From: DLKC01 sp002478885
GTDB lineage: Bacteria; Bacteroidota; Bacteroidia; Chitinophagales; Chitinophagaceae
Reading direction: 5' to 3'
Length of the DNA stretch: 64,000 nt
Assembly: GCA_046329585.1 (NCBI GenBank)
Contig: JAXLUI010000001.1
Location: 1,178,001-1,242,000 of the forward strand
The translations under genes and the position numbers were made by a program. Of the stretch, positions 8,366 through 17,335 are shown one piece after another. Every line of letters starts with the position of its first letter. The first letter of the stretch is position 1. The notes below the pieces were generated by a model, which did no database searches, had not been told where the DNA came from, and worked only from the letters and a program-made list of their open reading frames with translations.

Positions 8366-9673
8366 TCACTTACCCTTCAACAGCAAATTTTTTATCCACG
8401 TATAGTCTTCTTTGCGCCAGTGAAAAAAATCGTAGAGATTAATGGAGTAATCTTTATAGAATACATACAAAATATACAGCAGGTTAACCGTGTAGCCAAC
8501 CGTACTAACAGCAGCTGCCGCCACAATACCATAACGCGGCACAAACAAATAATCGCCAATAATTACCACTACCAGCGCGATACCGGTGCCTGTTACATTT
8601 ACAATCACTTTGCCTTTTCCGGAGAAATAAGCGGCGAGTAAAGTAAGCACCGATAAAGAAAATATGCCGGGAATTAGAATAATAAAAGGCAGTTTCATGG
8701 CATTGAATGTTTCGCCAAAAAGTAAAGTAAAAACATACTGGCCCGCGAAGATTACCACGATCAGCACCACAACATACAACTGCAAAAAAAGTCGCGCCAT
8801 GATCATAAGTGTGTTGTTCAGTTCTTTCCTTTCGATGCCGCTTGCCGTTCTCGGGAAGATAACACTGGCAATAATTTGGGGAATGATGAGGAGCAACTGC
8901 CCGAGTTTCGAAACCTGTATATAATTTCCGAGGTCGGCGGCCGTGCAAACAGGGCTGGCATTTACAAATAAGTAATCGACCCGGTAAACCAGGAAGAAAA
9001 CAATATTCGCCGCCATTGCCAAAGAAGAAAACCGGAACAGGTCTTTTAGTTCTGCTTTTACCGGAAGTGCAAATTGTCGCGTTGCTTTATCGCTGAATAA
9101 ATATGCAACGCAAATGGAAATACCCTGTAATATAAAAACCAGGAAGTAAGCGTCGAGTATGGGCGTGGCTTCTTCGATACTCGCCGCAGGATGTTTTGGT
9201 ATGAAGATGATCAGCAGGATATTCCAGGCAGCAAGCAACGCATTGGGCAGCAAAAAATTATTCTGTGTATAAAATAATGCGGCCGCACAGTTGGTTAGAA
9301 AAAGCCCGGCTATGTAGGTAACGCCAAAATAATAGTAACGGTTGTCCAACACTTCGTGCGCACCGCTGCTGAAATGAAAATAAAGTGCTATGGCCGCAAG
9401 CACAAGCGCCACCAACACAAAACTCCACAACACAACAAACCAAATAAGCTTGTTCTTTTGAATAAGAGCACCTGAAGCATAAAAAGTAACGCCCGATTCA
9501 AAGCTTAGACCGACAATTATCAATGAAAAAGAAAAAATATTGGAAATGTAATACACAATACCCGTGGAAGCAGCCTGCAGGTACCTCGATAAAAAAACAT
9601 TTACAAGCAACATGGAAATAAAGTACACTCCTCTCCATGTAAGGCTCTGCAACAATAATTTTTGGAAATTCAT
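8366..9673 (-). CDS. Polysaccharide flippase (Wzx-like, MOP superfamily)
   Basis: The 435-residue protein is almost wholly hydrophobic, with about 12 transmembrane helices and the start MNFQKLLLQSLTWRGVYFISMLL. The sparse polar loops and the RVDYLFVN segment near residue 230 fit lipopolysaccharide/teichoic-acid-type exporters of the MOP/MATE fold. Such proteins flip undecaprenyl-linked oligosaccharides across the inner membrane. The nearby GT4 and FkbM genes give the context. Substrate unknown. Confidence 0.85.
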   Translation of the reverse strand: MNFQKLLLQSLTWRGVYFISMLLVNVFLSRYLQAASTGIVYYISNIFSFSLIIVGLSFESGVTFYASGALIQKNKLIWFVVLWSFVLVALVLAAIALYFHFSSGAHEVLDNRYYYFGVTYIAGLFLTNCAAALFYTQNNFLLPNALLAAWNILLIIFIPKHPAASIEEATPILDAYFLVFILQGISICVAYLFSDKATRQFALPVKAELKDLFRFSSLAMAANIVFFLVYRVDYLFVNASPVCTAADLGNYIQVSKLGQLLLIIPQIIASVIFPRTASGIERKELNNTLMIMARLFLQLYVVVLIVVIFAGQYVFTLLFGETFNAMKLPFIILIPGIFSLSVLTLLAAYFSGKGKVIVNVTGTGIALVVVIIGDYLFVPRYGIVAAAAVSTVGYTVNLLYILYVFYKDYSINLYDFFHWRKEDYTWIKNLLLKGK

Positions 9674-9780
9674 GCTTTACTGCTGAATGTTTTTAAATGC
9701 CTTTCTCAGCATTTTATTATCGAAGATAAATGTAACAGGTTTATACAAGATCCAATGAAATGTTTGGCCAGGCAATGCTG

Positions 9781-10251
9781 CTACTCCCAGAACTTAATAA
9801 AGTAGTTCATGCAATTGTGCTCATCGCCTTGATGAAGATGGGCGCCAAAGGCATTCATTTCTGCTTCGCTTAACAACGCTTCTGTTTGGGGAAACAATAC
9901 CCGCTCTTCGAAACGGATATGCGCTTCAAGCAGATCGGCAAATTGCTGAATGCCGGCGGGAGATACTTCATGCTTTTGGAACGATTCCACCAAAGATCGG
10001 ATCACCGCGTGCTCCTGCAATAATTGCTGGCCAAGTGTAGAGTAGATAGCGGTATGCTTTATCGCAGGCAGCAGGAAATTTTCTTCATCGCTGAAGTGTT
10101 TTTCAAGGTCGGTCTGCCAGGTATAGATGATAAAATCACGCATCACAAAAGTCGATGCATTTTTCTTCACTCCTTTACTCAACAGCAACGCCGCCAAAAG
10201 GCCGTTATGGTGCTGCCTTGAAAGCGGTTGCAATTGTTCGTGGCGCTTCAT
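9781..10251 (-). CDS. Hemerythrin-domain protein
   Basis: The 156-residue protein is a single four-helix hemerythrin HHE domain. The spaced ligands are visible as RQHHNGL near residue 13, HFSDEENFLLP near residue 53, LLQEHAVIRSL near residue 79 and HIRFEERVLFP near residue 112, enough His and Glu for a di-iron site. Bacterial members bind oxygen or nitric oxide or serve in iron-sulfur repair. No second domain is present. It lies between the flippase gene and tpiA on the same strand but with 107 and 144 nt gaps, so a shared operon is uncertain. Confidence 0.88.
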   Translation of the reverse strand: MKRHEQLQPLSRQHHNGLLAALLLSKGVKKNASTFVMRDFIIYTWQTDLEKHFSDEENFLLPAIKHTAIYSTLGQQLLQEHAVIRSLVESFQKHEVSPAGIQQFADLLEAHIRFEERVLFPQTEALLSEAEMNAFGAHLHQGDEHNCMNYFIKFWE

Positions 10252-10275
10252 TCAGAATTTGTTTTAAAAAAGTAA

Positions 10276-10304
10276 ATGGCCGGCCAGCAAAGCCGGCCGG
10301 CCAT
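10276..10304 (-). terminator. Terminator-like hairpin downstream of tpiA
   Basis: ATGGCCGGCC and GGCCGGCCAT form a perfect 10-bp GC-rich stem with a 9-nt loop. On the minus strand it is followed by TTTACTTTTTT, as expected for the end of the tpiA transcript and just before the hemerythrin gene. Confidence 0.7.
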
Positions 10305-10313
10305 AAATATATT

Positions 10314-10347
10314 GTACAAGTGAGTGATGCCCGGTACCCGGCACTAA
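10314..10347 (+). repeat. Truncated repeat arm, variant core
   Basis: GTACAAGTGAGTGATGCCCGG matches the variant core with the middle deleted, followed by CCCGGC. Low confidence. Confidence 0.35.
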
Positions 10348-10395
10348 CGCACAAAGAATAATGCGACCTGTAACAGGTCCCTGCAATATTTTACC

Positions 10396-11160
10396 TTATG
10401 CTTTTAAACTGTTGATGATGGTAACAAATTCATCGGCGTTCAATGAAGCACCGCCGACAAGGCCGCCATCAACATCGGGCTGTGAGAACAATTCTTTTGC
10501 GTTGCTGCCCTTTACGCTGCCGCCATATAAAATGGAAATGTTGGCCGCAACGGCATCGCCATATTTCGACGCCAGCACCGCACGAAGATGCGCATGCATT
10601 TCCTGCGCCTGTTCACTGCTGGCAGTTTTGCCGGTACCGATGGCCCAGATTGGTTCGTAGGCTATTACCAGCTTCTGCAATTGCTCTGCAGATAAATGAA
10701 ACAAGGACTCTTCCAATTGTTTGGCCACATAATCATTTTGTGTACCTGCTTCACGAATGGCAAGTGCTTCCCCGCAGCAGAAAATGGGCGTTATATTATA
10801 TTCGAGACAGATATTTACTTTATCCGCCAAAAACTGGTTGCTTTCATTAAAATATTCACGGCGCTCTGAGTGGCCGAGTACCACTACGCTGATGCCAAGT
10901 GACTGCAACATTTCCACAGAAACCTCACCGGTGTAAGCACCACTCTTTTTGCTGTAGCAATTCTGTGCGGCGATAAATACATTTTTCTTGCCGGCTACTT
11001 TAGCTTGTGCCATGGCGAGGTAGGGTGACGGAACCGCAAACACCGCCTGCTGGTTTTCTGTAAGACTATGTGGCTTCGCAATAATTGCATCAAGCAGGTC
11101 AGCGCCCTGGCTGATCGTAAGGTTCATTTTCCAGTTTGCTGCCGCGATCTGTTTTCTCAT
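10396..11160 (-). CDS. tpiA: Triosephosphate isomerase
   Basis: The 254-residue protein has the standard length of this TIM-barrel enzyme, which interconverts dihydroxyacetone phosphate and glyceraldehyde 3-phosphate in glycolysis and gluconeogenesis. Visible signatures are AANWKMN (catalytic Lys) near residue 8, LGHSERREYF (catalytic His) near residue 96, AYEPIWAIGTGKTAS (catalytic Glu) near residue 168 and YGGSVKGSNA near residue 213 for phosphate binding. The GlmU-like gene lies 32 nt upstream on the same strand, so the two may be co-transcribed. Confidence 0.98.
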   Translation of the reverse strand: MRKQIAAANWKMNLTISQGADLLDAIIAKPHSLTENQQAVFAVPSPYLAMAQAKVAGKKNVFIAAQNCYSKKSGAYTGEVSVEMLQSLGISVVVLGHSERREYFNESNQFLADKVNICLEYNITPIFCCGEALAIREAGTQNDYVAKQLEESLFHLSAEQLQKLVIAYEPIWAIGTGKTASSEQAQEMHAHLRAVLASKYGDAVAANISILYGGSVKGSNAKELFSQPDVDGGLVGGASLNADEFVTIINSLKA

Positions 11161-11192
11161 AACAATTGCTGTTTTTTGGTTGTTTGCTTATT

Positions 11193-12353
11193 TCAGAATT
11201 TTTCAAAGATATGTTTCAAAACATTTATTTCAGGATCGGATAAAGTTTGGCCCTTCATTTTTTTCCAATTGGCAATATCGTTAATGGCACGGTCGAGCTC
11301 GTAGCGGCTGAACCTCTTGGTGCCCCACTCAAAGTCTTTGATATAAGTTGGAAGCAATCCCTCGCCAAAAACATTGCAGCAGCTGCCAATAACTGTTCCC
11401 GTGTTCAGGGAACTGTTGATAGCTGTTTTGCTGTAGTCGCCCATGATCACACCACACTTCACGTCCACATGCGCATAACCGCCTGAAAATGCATTCCACA
11501 TTTTTACAAGGCCGGCATTGTTTTTCACATTGCTGTTGCTCGTGCCTGCACCAAGATTACACCAGCGGCCAATAACCGCATCGCCCAGATAACCGTCGTG
11601 GCCTTTGTTGCTGCAGGCTTGCAGTACCGCATTCTTTACCTCGCCGCCAACCACGCAGTATGGTCCGATGGTAGTGGCGCCATATATTTTAGCGCCCATT
11701 TTTAAAACGCTGCCTTCACACAAAGCAAAGGGCCCGCGAATAGCCGAGCCTTCCATAATAACTGTATTGCGGCCGATATACACCGGGCCGGTTGATGCAT
11801 TGATAGAACTGAATGCCACCGATGCGCCTTCTTCTAAAAATATCTGCGACGGGTTTAAATAATTGTTCTGTTCGGGCAACGGTGCCGTTTTTTTTCTTGC
11901 GGTCAATAGTTCAAAATCTGCCCTTATAGCCGCATCGTTGTACTGGAATATTTGCCAGGGATATTCTATGCGGCGAACCGTTGCCACCAGTTTGGCCGTT
12001 GACGCGAACAAAGCCTCATCAAATTCCGCAGACTGGATATTGATTTTGGCCGCGATCAATCCATGTTCATCAGCCATGTACGCACCCTCTTCAAGAGAAA
12101 GCATTTCTTTAACCAATGCCTCATCCACAATAAGGGAGGCATCAATCCATAGATGCGTTTCCGCGGGAACAGGAGCGTATAGCGGAGCAAGATGTGCTGC
12201 CGTATGTACATAGGCATTGTCACCTGTAATCAGCGCCCACCTTTCCAGGGCATTGAATATGCCGCAACGCAGTTCAGCCGCCGCACAGCAATTGTTCAGC
12301 GGGTATAATTTCCTGCGCTCTTTTTTATCAAATAATACAACAGCCATAGGCAA
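11193..12353 (-). CDS. GlmU-like protein, putative sugar-nucleotidyltransferase
   Basis: The 386-residue protein has two parts. The N-terminal ~170 residues are a short nucleotidyltransferase-like region (start MPMAVVLFDKKERRKLYPL, without a clear GxGTRM motif). The C-terminal part is a left-handed beta-helix of hexapeptide repeats (VYIGRNTVIMEG, GTSNSNVKNN, MGDYSKTAINSSLNTG). This is the Bacteroidetes GlmU-related family of unproven activity rather than canonical GlmU of about 455 residues. Catalysis in UDP-GlcNAc synthesis is therefore only a possibility. The gene is 32 nt upstream of tpiA and divergent from the serine hydrolase gene. Confidence 0.8.
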   Translation of the reverse strand: MPMAVVLFDKKERRKLYPLNNCCAAAELRCGIFNALERWALITGDNAYVHTAAHLAPLYAPVPAETHLWIDASLIVDEALVKEMLSLEEGAYMADEHGLIAAKINIQSAEFDEALFASTAKLVATVRRIEYPWQIFQYNDAAIRADFELLTARKKTAPLPEQNNYLNPSQIFLEEGASVAFSSINASTGPVYIGRNTVIMEGSAIRGPFALCEGSVLKMGAKIYGATTIGPYCVVGGEVKNAVLQACSNKGHDGYLGDAVIGRWCNLGAGTSNSNVKNNAGLVKMWNAFSGGYAHVDVKCGVIMGDYSKTAINSSLNTGTVIGSCCNVFGEGLLPTYIKDFEWGTKRFSRYELDRAINDIANWKKMKGQTLSDPEINVLKHIFEKF

Positions 12354-12454
12354 TGCACATTTTGTAAAGGTATTGTCACAAAGAAAATAATTATAAAAAT
12401 TTATGCATTCGTTTCTTTTACTTTGTCCGCATCAAAACAAGCATCCGAATTTTA

Positions 12455-13609
12455 ATGAAAGTATATCTGCTTCTTATATCATCGCTCTTGTCTTTTTTAA
12501 GTTGCGATTCTAGCAACAGTCAAAACCAAAAAGCTACCCCAACATCCAGCCTTACTGACCAGGCTGATACCATTTTTCACCCATTAAGCGATGCTGTAGT
12601 GGGCGCTTATCATAGGGCCATCGAGGATTATTATAACAAGAATCTCGTTCGAACCGGTTTTAATGGAGCCATACTTGTGGCCAAAAACGGAAAGGTTTTA
12701 TTTGAAGATTACCGCGGCCTTTACGACTTCGCCAAAAAAGAACCGATCACAGAACATACGCCCTTTCACCTGGCTTCTATTTCAAAAACATTCACTGGCA
12801 TGACGATCCTGAAACTCTATGAGCAGGGCCGCCTTTCGCTGAACGATTCACTGACTAAATACTTTCCGCAAATTCCTTATAAGGGTATTACGGTGCAAAT
12901 GCTGCTCGACCATCGCAGCGGGCTGCCGAATTACCTCTACTTTATGGATTCTATCTGGAACAAAAAACAAAAAGCGACCAACGAAGATGTGCTCAATTTT
13001 ATGATCGTACACAAACCCGCCATCATGTCGCCCGCCGGAAGAAGCTACCATTACTGCAATACCAATTTTGTGTTGCTTGCGCTCATCATTGAACAACTCA
13101 CCAAACAGCCCTTTCCTACATACATGAAAGACAGTGTGTTCATGCCGCTGGGCCTGGTGGATACCTACGTGTTCAGCGCAGCAGACACCGCTAATTATAT
13201 TCCTACTTATTCTGTTACCAGGCCTTTCCCCATGGATCATCTTGATTGCACCTATGGCGACAAAAATATTTACAGCACCGTCCGCGACCTCTTTCAGTGG
13301 GACCGGGTTCTATACGAAAATATTTTCCTGAAAAAATCCACGCTCGATCTTGCTTTTACGCCCTACAGCAACGAGCGCAGGAGCATGCACAATTACGGCC
13401 TTGCATGGCATCTTTATTTTAACAACGGCGACACGGTGGTTTACCACAACGGCAAGTGGCATGGCAGCAATACCGTGTTCACGCGGCTTGTGCAGGATAC
13501 GGCCACAATCATTGTGCTTGGCAATAAGGTTAACCGCAATATTTACAGCGCCAAACAAATGTCTTCCATTTTCACCGGCAGGTTAGACACTTCGCATTTA
13601 GAAGAATAA
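12455..13609 (+). CDS. Serine hydrolase, class C beta-lactamase-like lipoprotein
   Basis: The 384-residue protein begins with a lipoprotein signal (LLSFLSC, Cys near residue 17) and so is probably anchored in the envelope. The penicillin-binding-protein/AmpC-like fold is shown by the SxxK motif in LASISKTFTG near residue 110 and the Tyr-x-Asn motif (YCN in YHYCNTNF) near residue 200. The third box may be the HNGKWHG segment near residue 330, which replaces the KTG triad as in esterase-type members. The substrate could be a peptide, ester or beta-lactam; the family is broad. The gene stands alone, divergent from the GlmU-like gene. Confidence 0.88.
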   Translation: MKVYLLLISSLLSFLSCDSSNSQNQKATPTSSLTDQADTIFHPLSDAVVGAYHRAIEDYYNKNLVRTGFNGAILVAKNGKVLFEDYRGLYDFAKKEPITEHTPFHLASISKTFTGMTILKLYEQGRLSLNDSLTKYFPQIPYKGITVQMLLDHRSGLPNYLYFMDSIWNKKQKATNEDVLNFMIVHKPAIMSPAGRSYHYCNTNFVLLALIIEQLTKQPFPTYMKDSVFMPLGLVDTYVFSAADTANYIPTYSVTRPFPMDHLDCTYGDKNIYSTVRDLFQWDRVLYENIFLKKSTLDLAFTPYSNERRSMHNYGLAWHLYFNNGDTVVYHNGKWHGSNTVFTRLVQDTATIIVLGNKVNRNIYSAKQMSSIFTGRLDTSHLEE

Positions 13610-13634
13610 TATTTATGTAGCCAACTTTAATACT

Positions 13635-13949
13635 TTGAATCAAAATCAACCCAGTGAAATAAGAGTTTTAGAAAATCTCACCAAAATAAAAGCAGCTGAT
13701 TTAAGCGACAATAAACTTACCGAAATTCCGGATTTTTTATTAAGGTTGGGTCACCCAATTAGCTGGGTTCAGGAATGGAAAGGAAACATCATCCTTGTTG
13801 CAGACAATCCTTTTACAAACCCACCTCCTGAAATCATCAAACAAGGCAATGAAGCGATACAGGAGTGCCATGAAAACAGTTTGCCCGGTAACCAAAAGAT
13901 CAGAACCGCCCAAATAAATGCAAAAAGAGTAATGCTTATTATTCGTTAA
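13635..13949 (+). pseudogene. Leucine-rich-repeat protein remnant (Roco-type)
   Basis: The frame encodes about 104 residues from a TTG; no ATG is available near the start. One leucine-rich repeat (KIKAADLSDNKLTEIPDFLL) is followed by the PPPEIIKQGNEAI motif that, in Bacteroidetes and cyanobacterial LRR-Roc GTPases, joins the LRR to the GTPase domain. Here the frame stops about 30 residues later and neither GTPase domain nor upstream repeats are present. It looks like the leftover of a larger gene. Translation as a short protein cannot be excluded. Confidence 0.45.
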
Positions 13950-13972
13950 TTACAGGCAATAACAAAATCAAT

Positions 13973-14884
13973 ATGCTGCGTGCAATTTTATTACGCCATT
14001 GTTTAATACAGGTAATGCTGCGCTCATCACTTATGTTGCCGGCTCAAAAAAATGATAGCATTCCGTTTCAGCTAACAGAATACAACAATCTTTCCGTGAG
14101 GGCTATACTGAACAAAACAGATACGGTTAACCTGATGTTTCATACCGCGGCCAATGCCGTTACGCTTACGGAAGAGTCGGTTAAATGGCTAAAGAGCATT
14201 CGCTTTACGGAAAGTACAGACAGTATAAAAAGCTGGGGGAGCCAGTCAAATTCTTCGGGGTTAAGTCCGGGCAATTTTTTGGAGATCGGCGGACTAAGCT
14301 GGAATAAAGTTCCGATATGGGAGAACCTGAACTCTGGCCAGTTTACCGATGGCAAGTTTGGCATTGACCTGTTTAAAGGCCGCGTGATTGCAATTGATTT
14401 TGACAAGTTGCTGATCAATGTTTCAGACAGCCTTCCATACAATATTGATCAATACCAGCAAGTAAAACTGGCCAACGAAGATGATGAACTATTTATAGAA
14501 GCAGATTGCAAAACCAGGGACAGTGTTTTTAAAAACAGGTTCCTGATTCACTCAGGATATTCCGGGGCTATTTTGTTCGATGACGAGTTTGCCAAAAATT
14601 CAAAATTGGATGAAAGGCTCGAATTAACGGGAGAGAAAAAGCTGACCGACTCTTACGGCAATGTGCTCATTACCAAACAAGCGGTTTTACCCGCGCTGAA
14701 TATCCGGGGACTGGAATTGACCGATGTGCCCGCAGGATTTTTCAAAGGCGCGATTGGGAGGCAGCAGATGAGTATTATTGGCGGGGATATACTCAAACGA
14801 TTCAACATCGTAATTGATGCAACAAGGACATACATTTATTTTCAGCCAAACAAACTTTCAGGAACAGCGTACCTAAAGCTGTGA
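13973..14884 (+). CDS. Retropepsin-like aspartyl protease family protein
   Basis: The 303-residue protein has an N-terminal hydrophobic stretch and then two similar lobes. Lobe one has LMFHTAANAVTLT near residue 55 and lobe two FLIHSGYSGAILF near residue 190; IIGGDILKRFNIVID near residue 265 is typical of the family's end. In active members each lobe has an Asp-(Thr/Ser)-Gly; here both positions are His, so activity is doubtful. A signal peptide is plausible but the start is uncertain (ATGs at 13973, 14015 and 14033). The gene is next to the LRR remnant, and the neighbourhood suggests no pathway. Confidence 0.65.
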   Translation: MLRAILLRHCLIQVMLRSSLMLPAQKNDSIPFQLTEYNNLSVRAILNKTDTVNLMFHTAANAVTLTEESVKWLKSIRFTESTDSIKSWGSQSNSSGLSPGNFLEIGGLSWNKVPIWENLNSGQFTDGKFGIDLFKGRVIAIDFDKLLINVSDSLPYNIDQYQQVKLANEDDELFIEADCKTRDSVFKNRFLIHSGYSGAILFDDEFAKNSKLDERLELTGEKKLTDSYGNVLITKQAVLPALNIRGLELTDVPAGFFKGAIGRQQMSIIGGDILKRFNIVIDATRTYIYFQPNKLSGTAYLKL

Positions 14885-15004
14885 TATGGCATTTCAATCC
14901 TGGTAGCCGTTCGGCTCTAATTCGTAACTTCAATATCATATTGTTAATTGTTAAAACTGCTTTTTCCTGCGAAGAACCCGGTAATTAATATTTGCTTATG
15001 CCTC

Positions 15005-15499
15005 ATGAAAAATAAAAAAATGAAACCAACGAATGTTGCTAAACTTCTGTTCGTTTTTGCCCTGCTGGCTCAATTATGCTGCAGGGAAGAACAAGTATCG
15101 GCACCCGAAAAACAATTGCCACCTGTAACAGTACCAGCCATGCAGGAGTGTTATCAAAAATTTGCGTGGGATTCAGTAAATATTCACGACAAATTACTTG
15201 GCCAATGGGACTGGGAGTATATACAATGCTTCTGGGATCCTGAAAAAGGCAATTACAAAGATTTTTTGGGTATGACCGTGGAATTTAAATCTGGCGATAC
15301 CCTCGAAATAAAAATGAATGGCCAAACAACTCAATTGTCAACATGGAAAATGGTAGATATGGGAGATGGTTATTTTAAGGTCGATACGAACCCGCTTGTA
15401 GTCCAGCTTCCGGGAAAGATACTATTTTGTGAAGACAGGGTATTATTCAACGACAGCTATGTTGATGGATGCGATAACTATTTCAAAAAGAAATTGTAG
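15005..15499 (+). CDS. Small lipoprotein of unknown function
   Basis: Translation from the ATG at 15005 gives 164 residues; a second ATG at 15020 is equally possible. The reading frame extends further upstream only from a TTG, which I reject. A lipobox (LLAQLC) lies near residue 25 after a hydrophobic stretch. The mature part has a WDWEYIQCFWDP segment, a pattern close to lipocalin-like lipid-binding proteins of Bacteroidetes, where the domain begins with a GxW motif (here LLGQWDW). That resemblance is tentative. Confidence 0.6.
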   Translation: MKNKKMKPTNVAKLLFVFALLAQLCCREEQVSAPEKQLPPVTVPAMQECYQKFAWDSVNIHDKLLGQWDWEYIQCFWDPEKGNYKDFLGMTVEFKSGDTLEIKMNGQTTQLSTWKMVDMGDGYFKVDTNPLVVQLPGKILFCEDRVLFNDSYVDGCDNYFKKKL

Positions 15500-15587
15500 A
15501 AGCAACGACAAAGTGCGTGCTGAAAAACCTTCGTATTGCTAAACCATGATTCCATCCTCTTAAGTTAGCAAACCAAATTTATCGGCG

Positions 15588-16025
15588 ATGAATATGGAAA
15601 TAATTTGTTCAAGCCTTAGCCTGGACTTGCACGGGTTTTCCGGGACTGCGATCAATAAAGATTACGCTGGAACTGCTTTTAAACTGATGGATAAAATGTG
15701 GCAAATAGTTAAAGCCAGCCAGCTTGCCAATAAAGGATTGAATATTTGGGTGTATGACTCCAATGAAAAAATCTTTGCAGGCGTTGAACTCACAGAAACA
15801 CCCAACTTTGATACCGGCCTCGAACAACATACAATTACACTTAACAGGTACGCTTATTGCAAACACGTAGGCCCATATAACCTGGTAAAGCAAACGGGAC
15901 AAAATATGAGGAATGAACTGAAGAACCGGGGCGAGGTTATTAGAGATCCATACATCGAAATCTACGGGCATTGGACAAGTGACGAAAGCAAACTCGAAAC
16001 AACGCTAATCATGTGCCTCGCATAA
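15588..16025 (+). CDS. GyrI-like small-molecule-binding protein
   Basis: The 145-residue protein resembles the effector-binding domain of AraC/GyrI family proteins. It lacks any DNA-binding domain and shows the closing motif YIEIYGHWTSDESKLETTLIM with the acidic-hydrophobic pattern of this fold. The motif YCKHVGPYNLV near residue 90 is also typical (HxGPY). Such stand-alone domains bind lipophilic cations or other ligands. The 3' end is 38 nt before the next gene's ATG, so the two may be co-transcribed. Confidence 0.75.
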   Translation: MNMEIICSSLSLDLHGFSGTAINKDYAGTAFKLMDKMWQIVKASQLANKGLNIWVYDSNEKIFAGVELTETPNFDTGLEQHTITLNRYAYCKHVGPYNLVKQTGQNMRNELKNRGEVIRDPYIEIYGHWTSDESKLETTLIMCLA

Positions 16026-16063
16026 CTTTAGAATTTCCTTTAGAAAAAATAAATTTCTTACCA

Positions 16064-16420
16064 ATGAAAGGCCGCCCACTTCCGGTTGTTATCGTCGCCG
16101 TATTGTTTATCCTCGCTGGAGTAATAGGATTTTTCTATCACCTGCAGGAACTTTTGGACCCTACCAACTTAAACGAAACAGTATGGATTCTTTTGTTGCG
16201 CATACTGGCTGTGGTTTGTGGTGTGCTGCTGCTATTTGGCGTTAGCTGGGCGCGATGGCTTGCGATTGGCTGGTTGCTTTACCATGTAGTTGTAAGTGCA
16301 TTAAACTCCACATCGGAGATGATTGCCCATATCGTGTTCTTAACACTGGTTACCGTATTGTTATTCTTACCGGCATCCGCTGCCTGGTTCCAGGATAAAA
16401 AAAATCCTGAAAAACGATAA
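16064..16420 (+). CDS. Small four-helix membrane protein
   Basis: Translation starts at the ATG at 16064 and gives 118 residues. An upstream GTG at 16013 would overlap the preceding gene and is less likely. Four hydrophobic helices are visible (VVIVAVLFILAGVIGFF, ILLLRILAVVCGVLLLFG, WLAIGWLLYHVVVSAL, IVFLTLVTVLLFLP). I do not recognise a named family. It follows the GyrI-like gene. Confidence 0.65.
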   Translation: MKGRPLPVVIVAVLFILAGVIGFFYHLQELLDPTNLNETVWILLLRILAVVCGVLLLFGVSWARWLAIGWLLYHVVVSALNSTSEMIAHIVFLTLVTVLLFLPASAAWFQDKKNPEKR

Positions 16421-16479
16421 CGCTTGTTTCACTCTTTTAAATGGAATAAAGGGGTTGAATACTACGGTATAAAGAAATA

Positions 16480-16959
16480 CTATGTAGGCGCGGGTGCAGG
16501 TAAACGGCAAGGAATAGATGGTGCCGCCGCCGTTGCTGTAGCAGTAAAAACCCTTTCCAGAACGGCTTCGGCAAAAGAAATTACTTTGTTTACAGGCTTT
16601 TCTGACTTTTGTGCTTTCGGTGCCGCTGCTGTCTTTACATACTTTGCCTCGAGCAAACCGGTTACATCGGCAATTGTTTGATCCTCTTTCAGTAAGCGCA
16701 TTGCTTCTCCCGTTATTTTGCGGTAAAGGCCCTTTACTTGTTGATCTGCATTGACCTTCCTGTAAACGGCAGAGGCAATCCTGGCTGCATCTGCAAGAAA
16801 ACCGGCATAACGCATTGTGGCACTGAAAGCAGGATCTTTTTTGACCCGTTTGCCGGTCAGGGAACTCTTCATCCTAACATAGTACTGGCCATCCATTTTA
16901 TAAAAACAGAGATTATCGATTGTGCCTGTAATACGTAACATGCCGCTTTGCTTAGCCAT
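16480..16959 (-). CDS. Conserved Bacteroidetes protein of unknown function
   Basis: Translation from the ATG at 16959 (a TTG two codons upstream is less likely) gives about 159 residues. The start MAKQSGMLRITGTIDNLCFYK, then YYVRMKSSLTGKRVKKDPAF, follows a Bacteroidetes protein family that I recognise only by its opening pattern (an LIKxxGTI-LTFYK-like segment). The C-terminal 45 residues are Ala/Pro-rich and low complexity. No membrane or signal segment is visible. The function is unknown; the overlapping plus-strand frame looks like a shadow. Confidence 0.55.
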   Translation of the reverse strand: MAKQSGMLRITGTIDNLCFYKMDGQYYVRMKSSLTGKRVKKDPAFSATMRYAGFLADAARIASAVYRKVNADQQVKGLYRKITGEAMRLLKEDQTIADVTGLLEAKYVKTAAAPKAQKSEKPVNKVISFAEAVLERVFTATATAAAPSIPCRLPAPAPT

Positions 16960-17201
16960 ACCCAAATATAAAAAGGCAAAATGAATAACACAATACCCAT
17001 CCTGCCAAAAAAGGGCTTATGCGGAATCCCGGCGGCAGAAATGCTGGTACATGGCTAATAGTGAAGCCGTACTTAAGTAATACAAAAGCCGTAGTAAAAG
17101 CGTAAACTAAGATCGGTGCTCAACGCCCCGGAAAGACCAATTCTGAAGTTTTATTGCACACTTTCAGGTGATGCATAGCATTGTTGCCATAGGCTCCGGA
17201 A

Positions 17202-17250
17202 GTACACGGGTGCGACGCAAGGGACGATGCAATATAATAGGGGAGCCGGG
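17202..17250 (+). repeat. Intergenic repeat arm, forward
   Basis: GTACACGGGTGCGACGCAAG, then GACGATGC and GAGCCGGG. It is a single arm with no partner in the 370-nt gap 16960-17335, which holds nothing else I can identify. It lies 86 nt upstream of the NAD(P)HX-repair gene. Confidence 0.8.
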
Positions 17251-17335
17251 CAAATAAGCATTTCCTTTAAAATTACGCGTAACTTCTGCTTTAATCATCA
17301 TCTTTTAATACCACAGCCTGCCGTATATTTAAACT

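Noticed and set aside
8207..8641. 144-residue plus-strand frame
   Set aside because: It runs through two repeat arms and the end of the flippase gene and has no protein-like pattern.
16424..16681. 85-residue plus-strand frame
   Set aside because: It overlaps the minus-strand conserved protein whose start matches a known pattern; likely a shadow.
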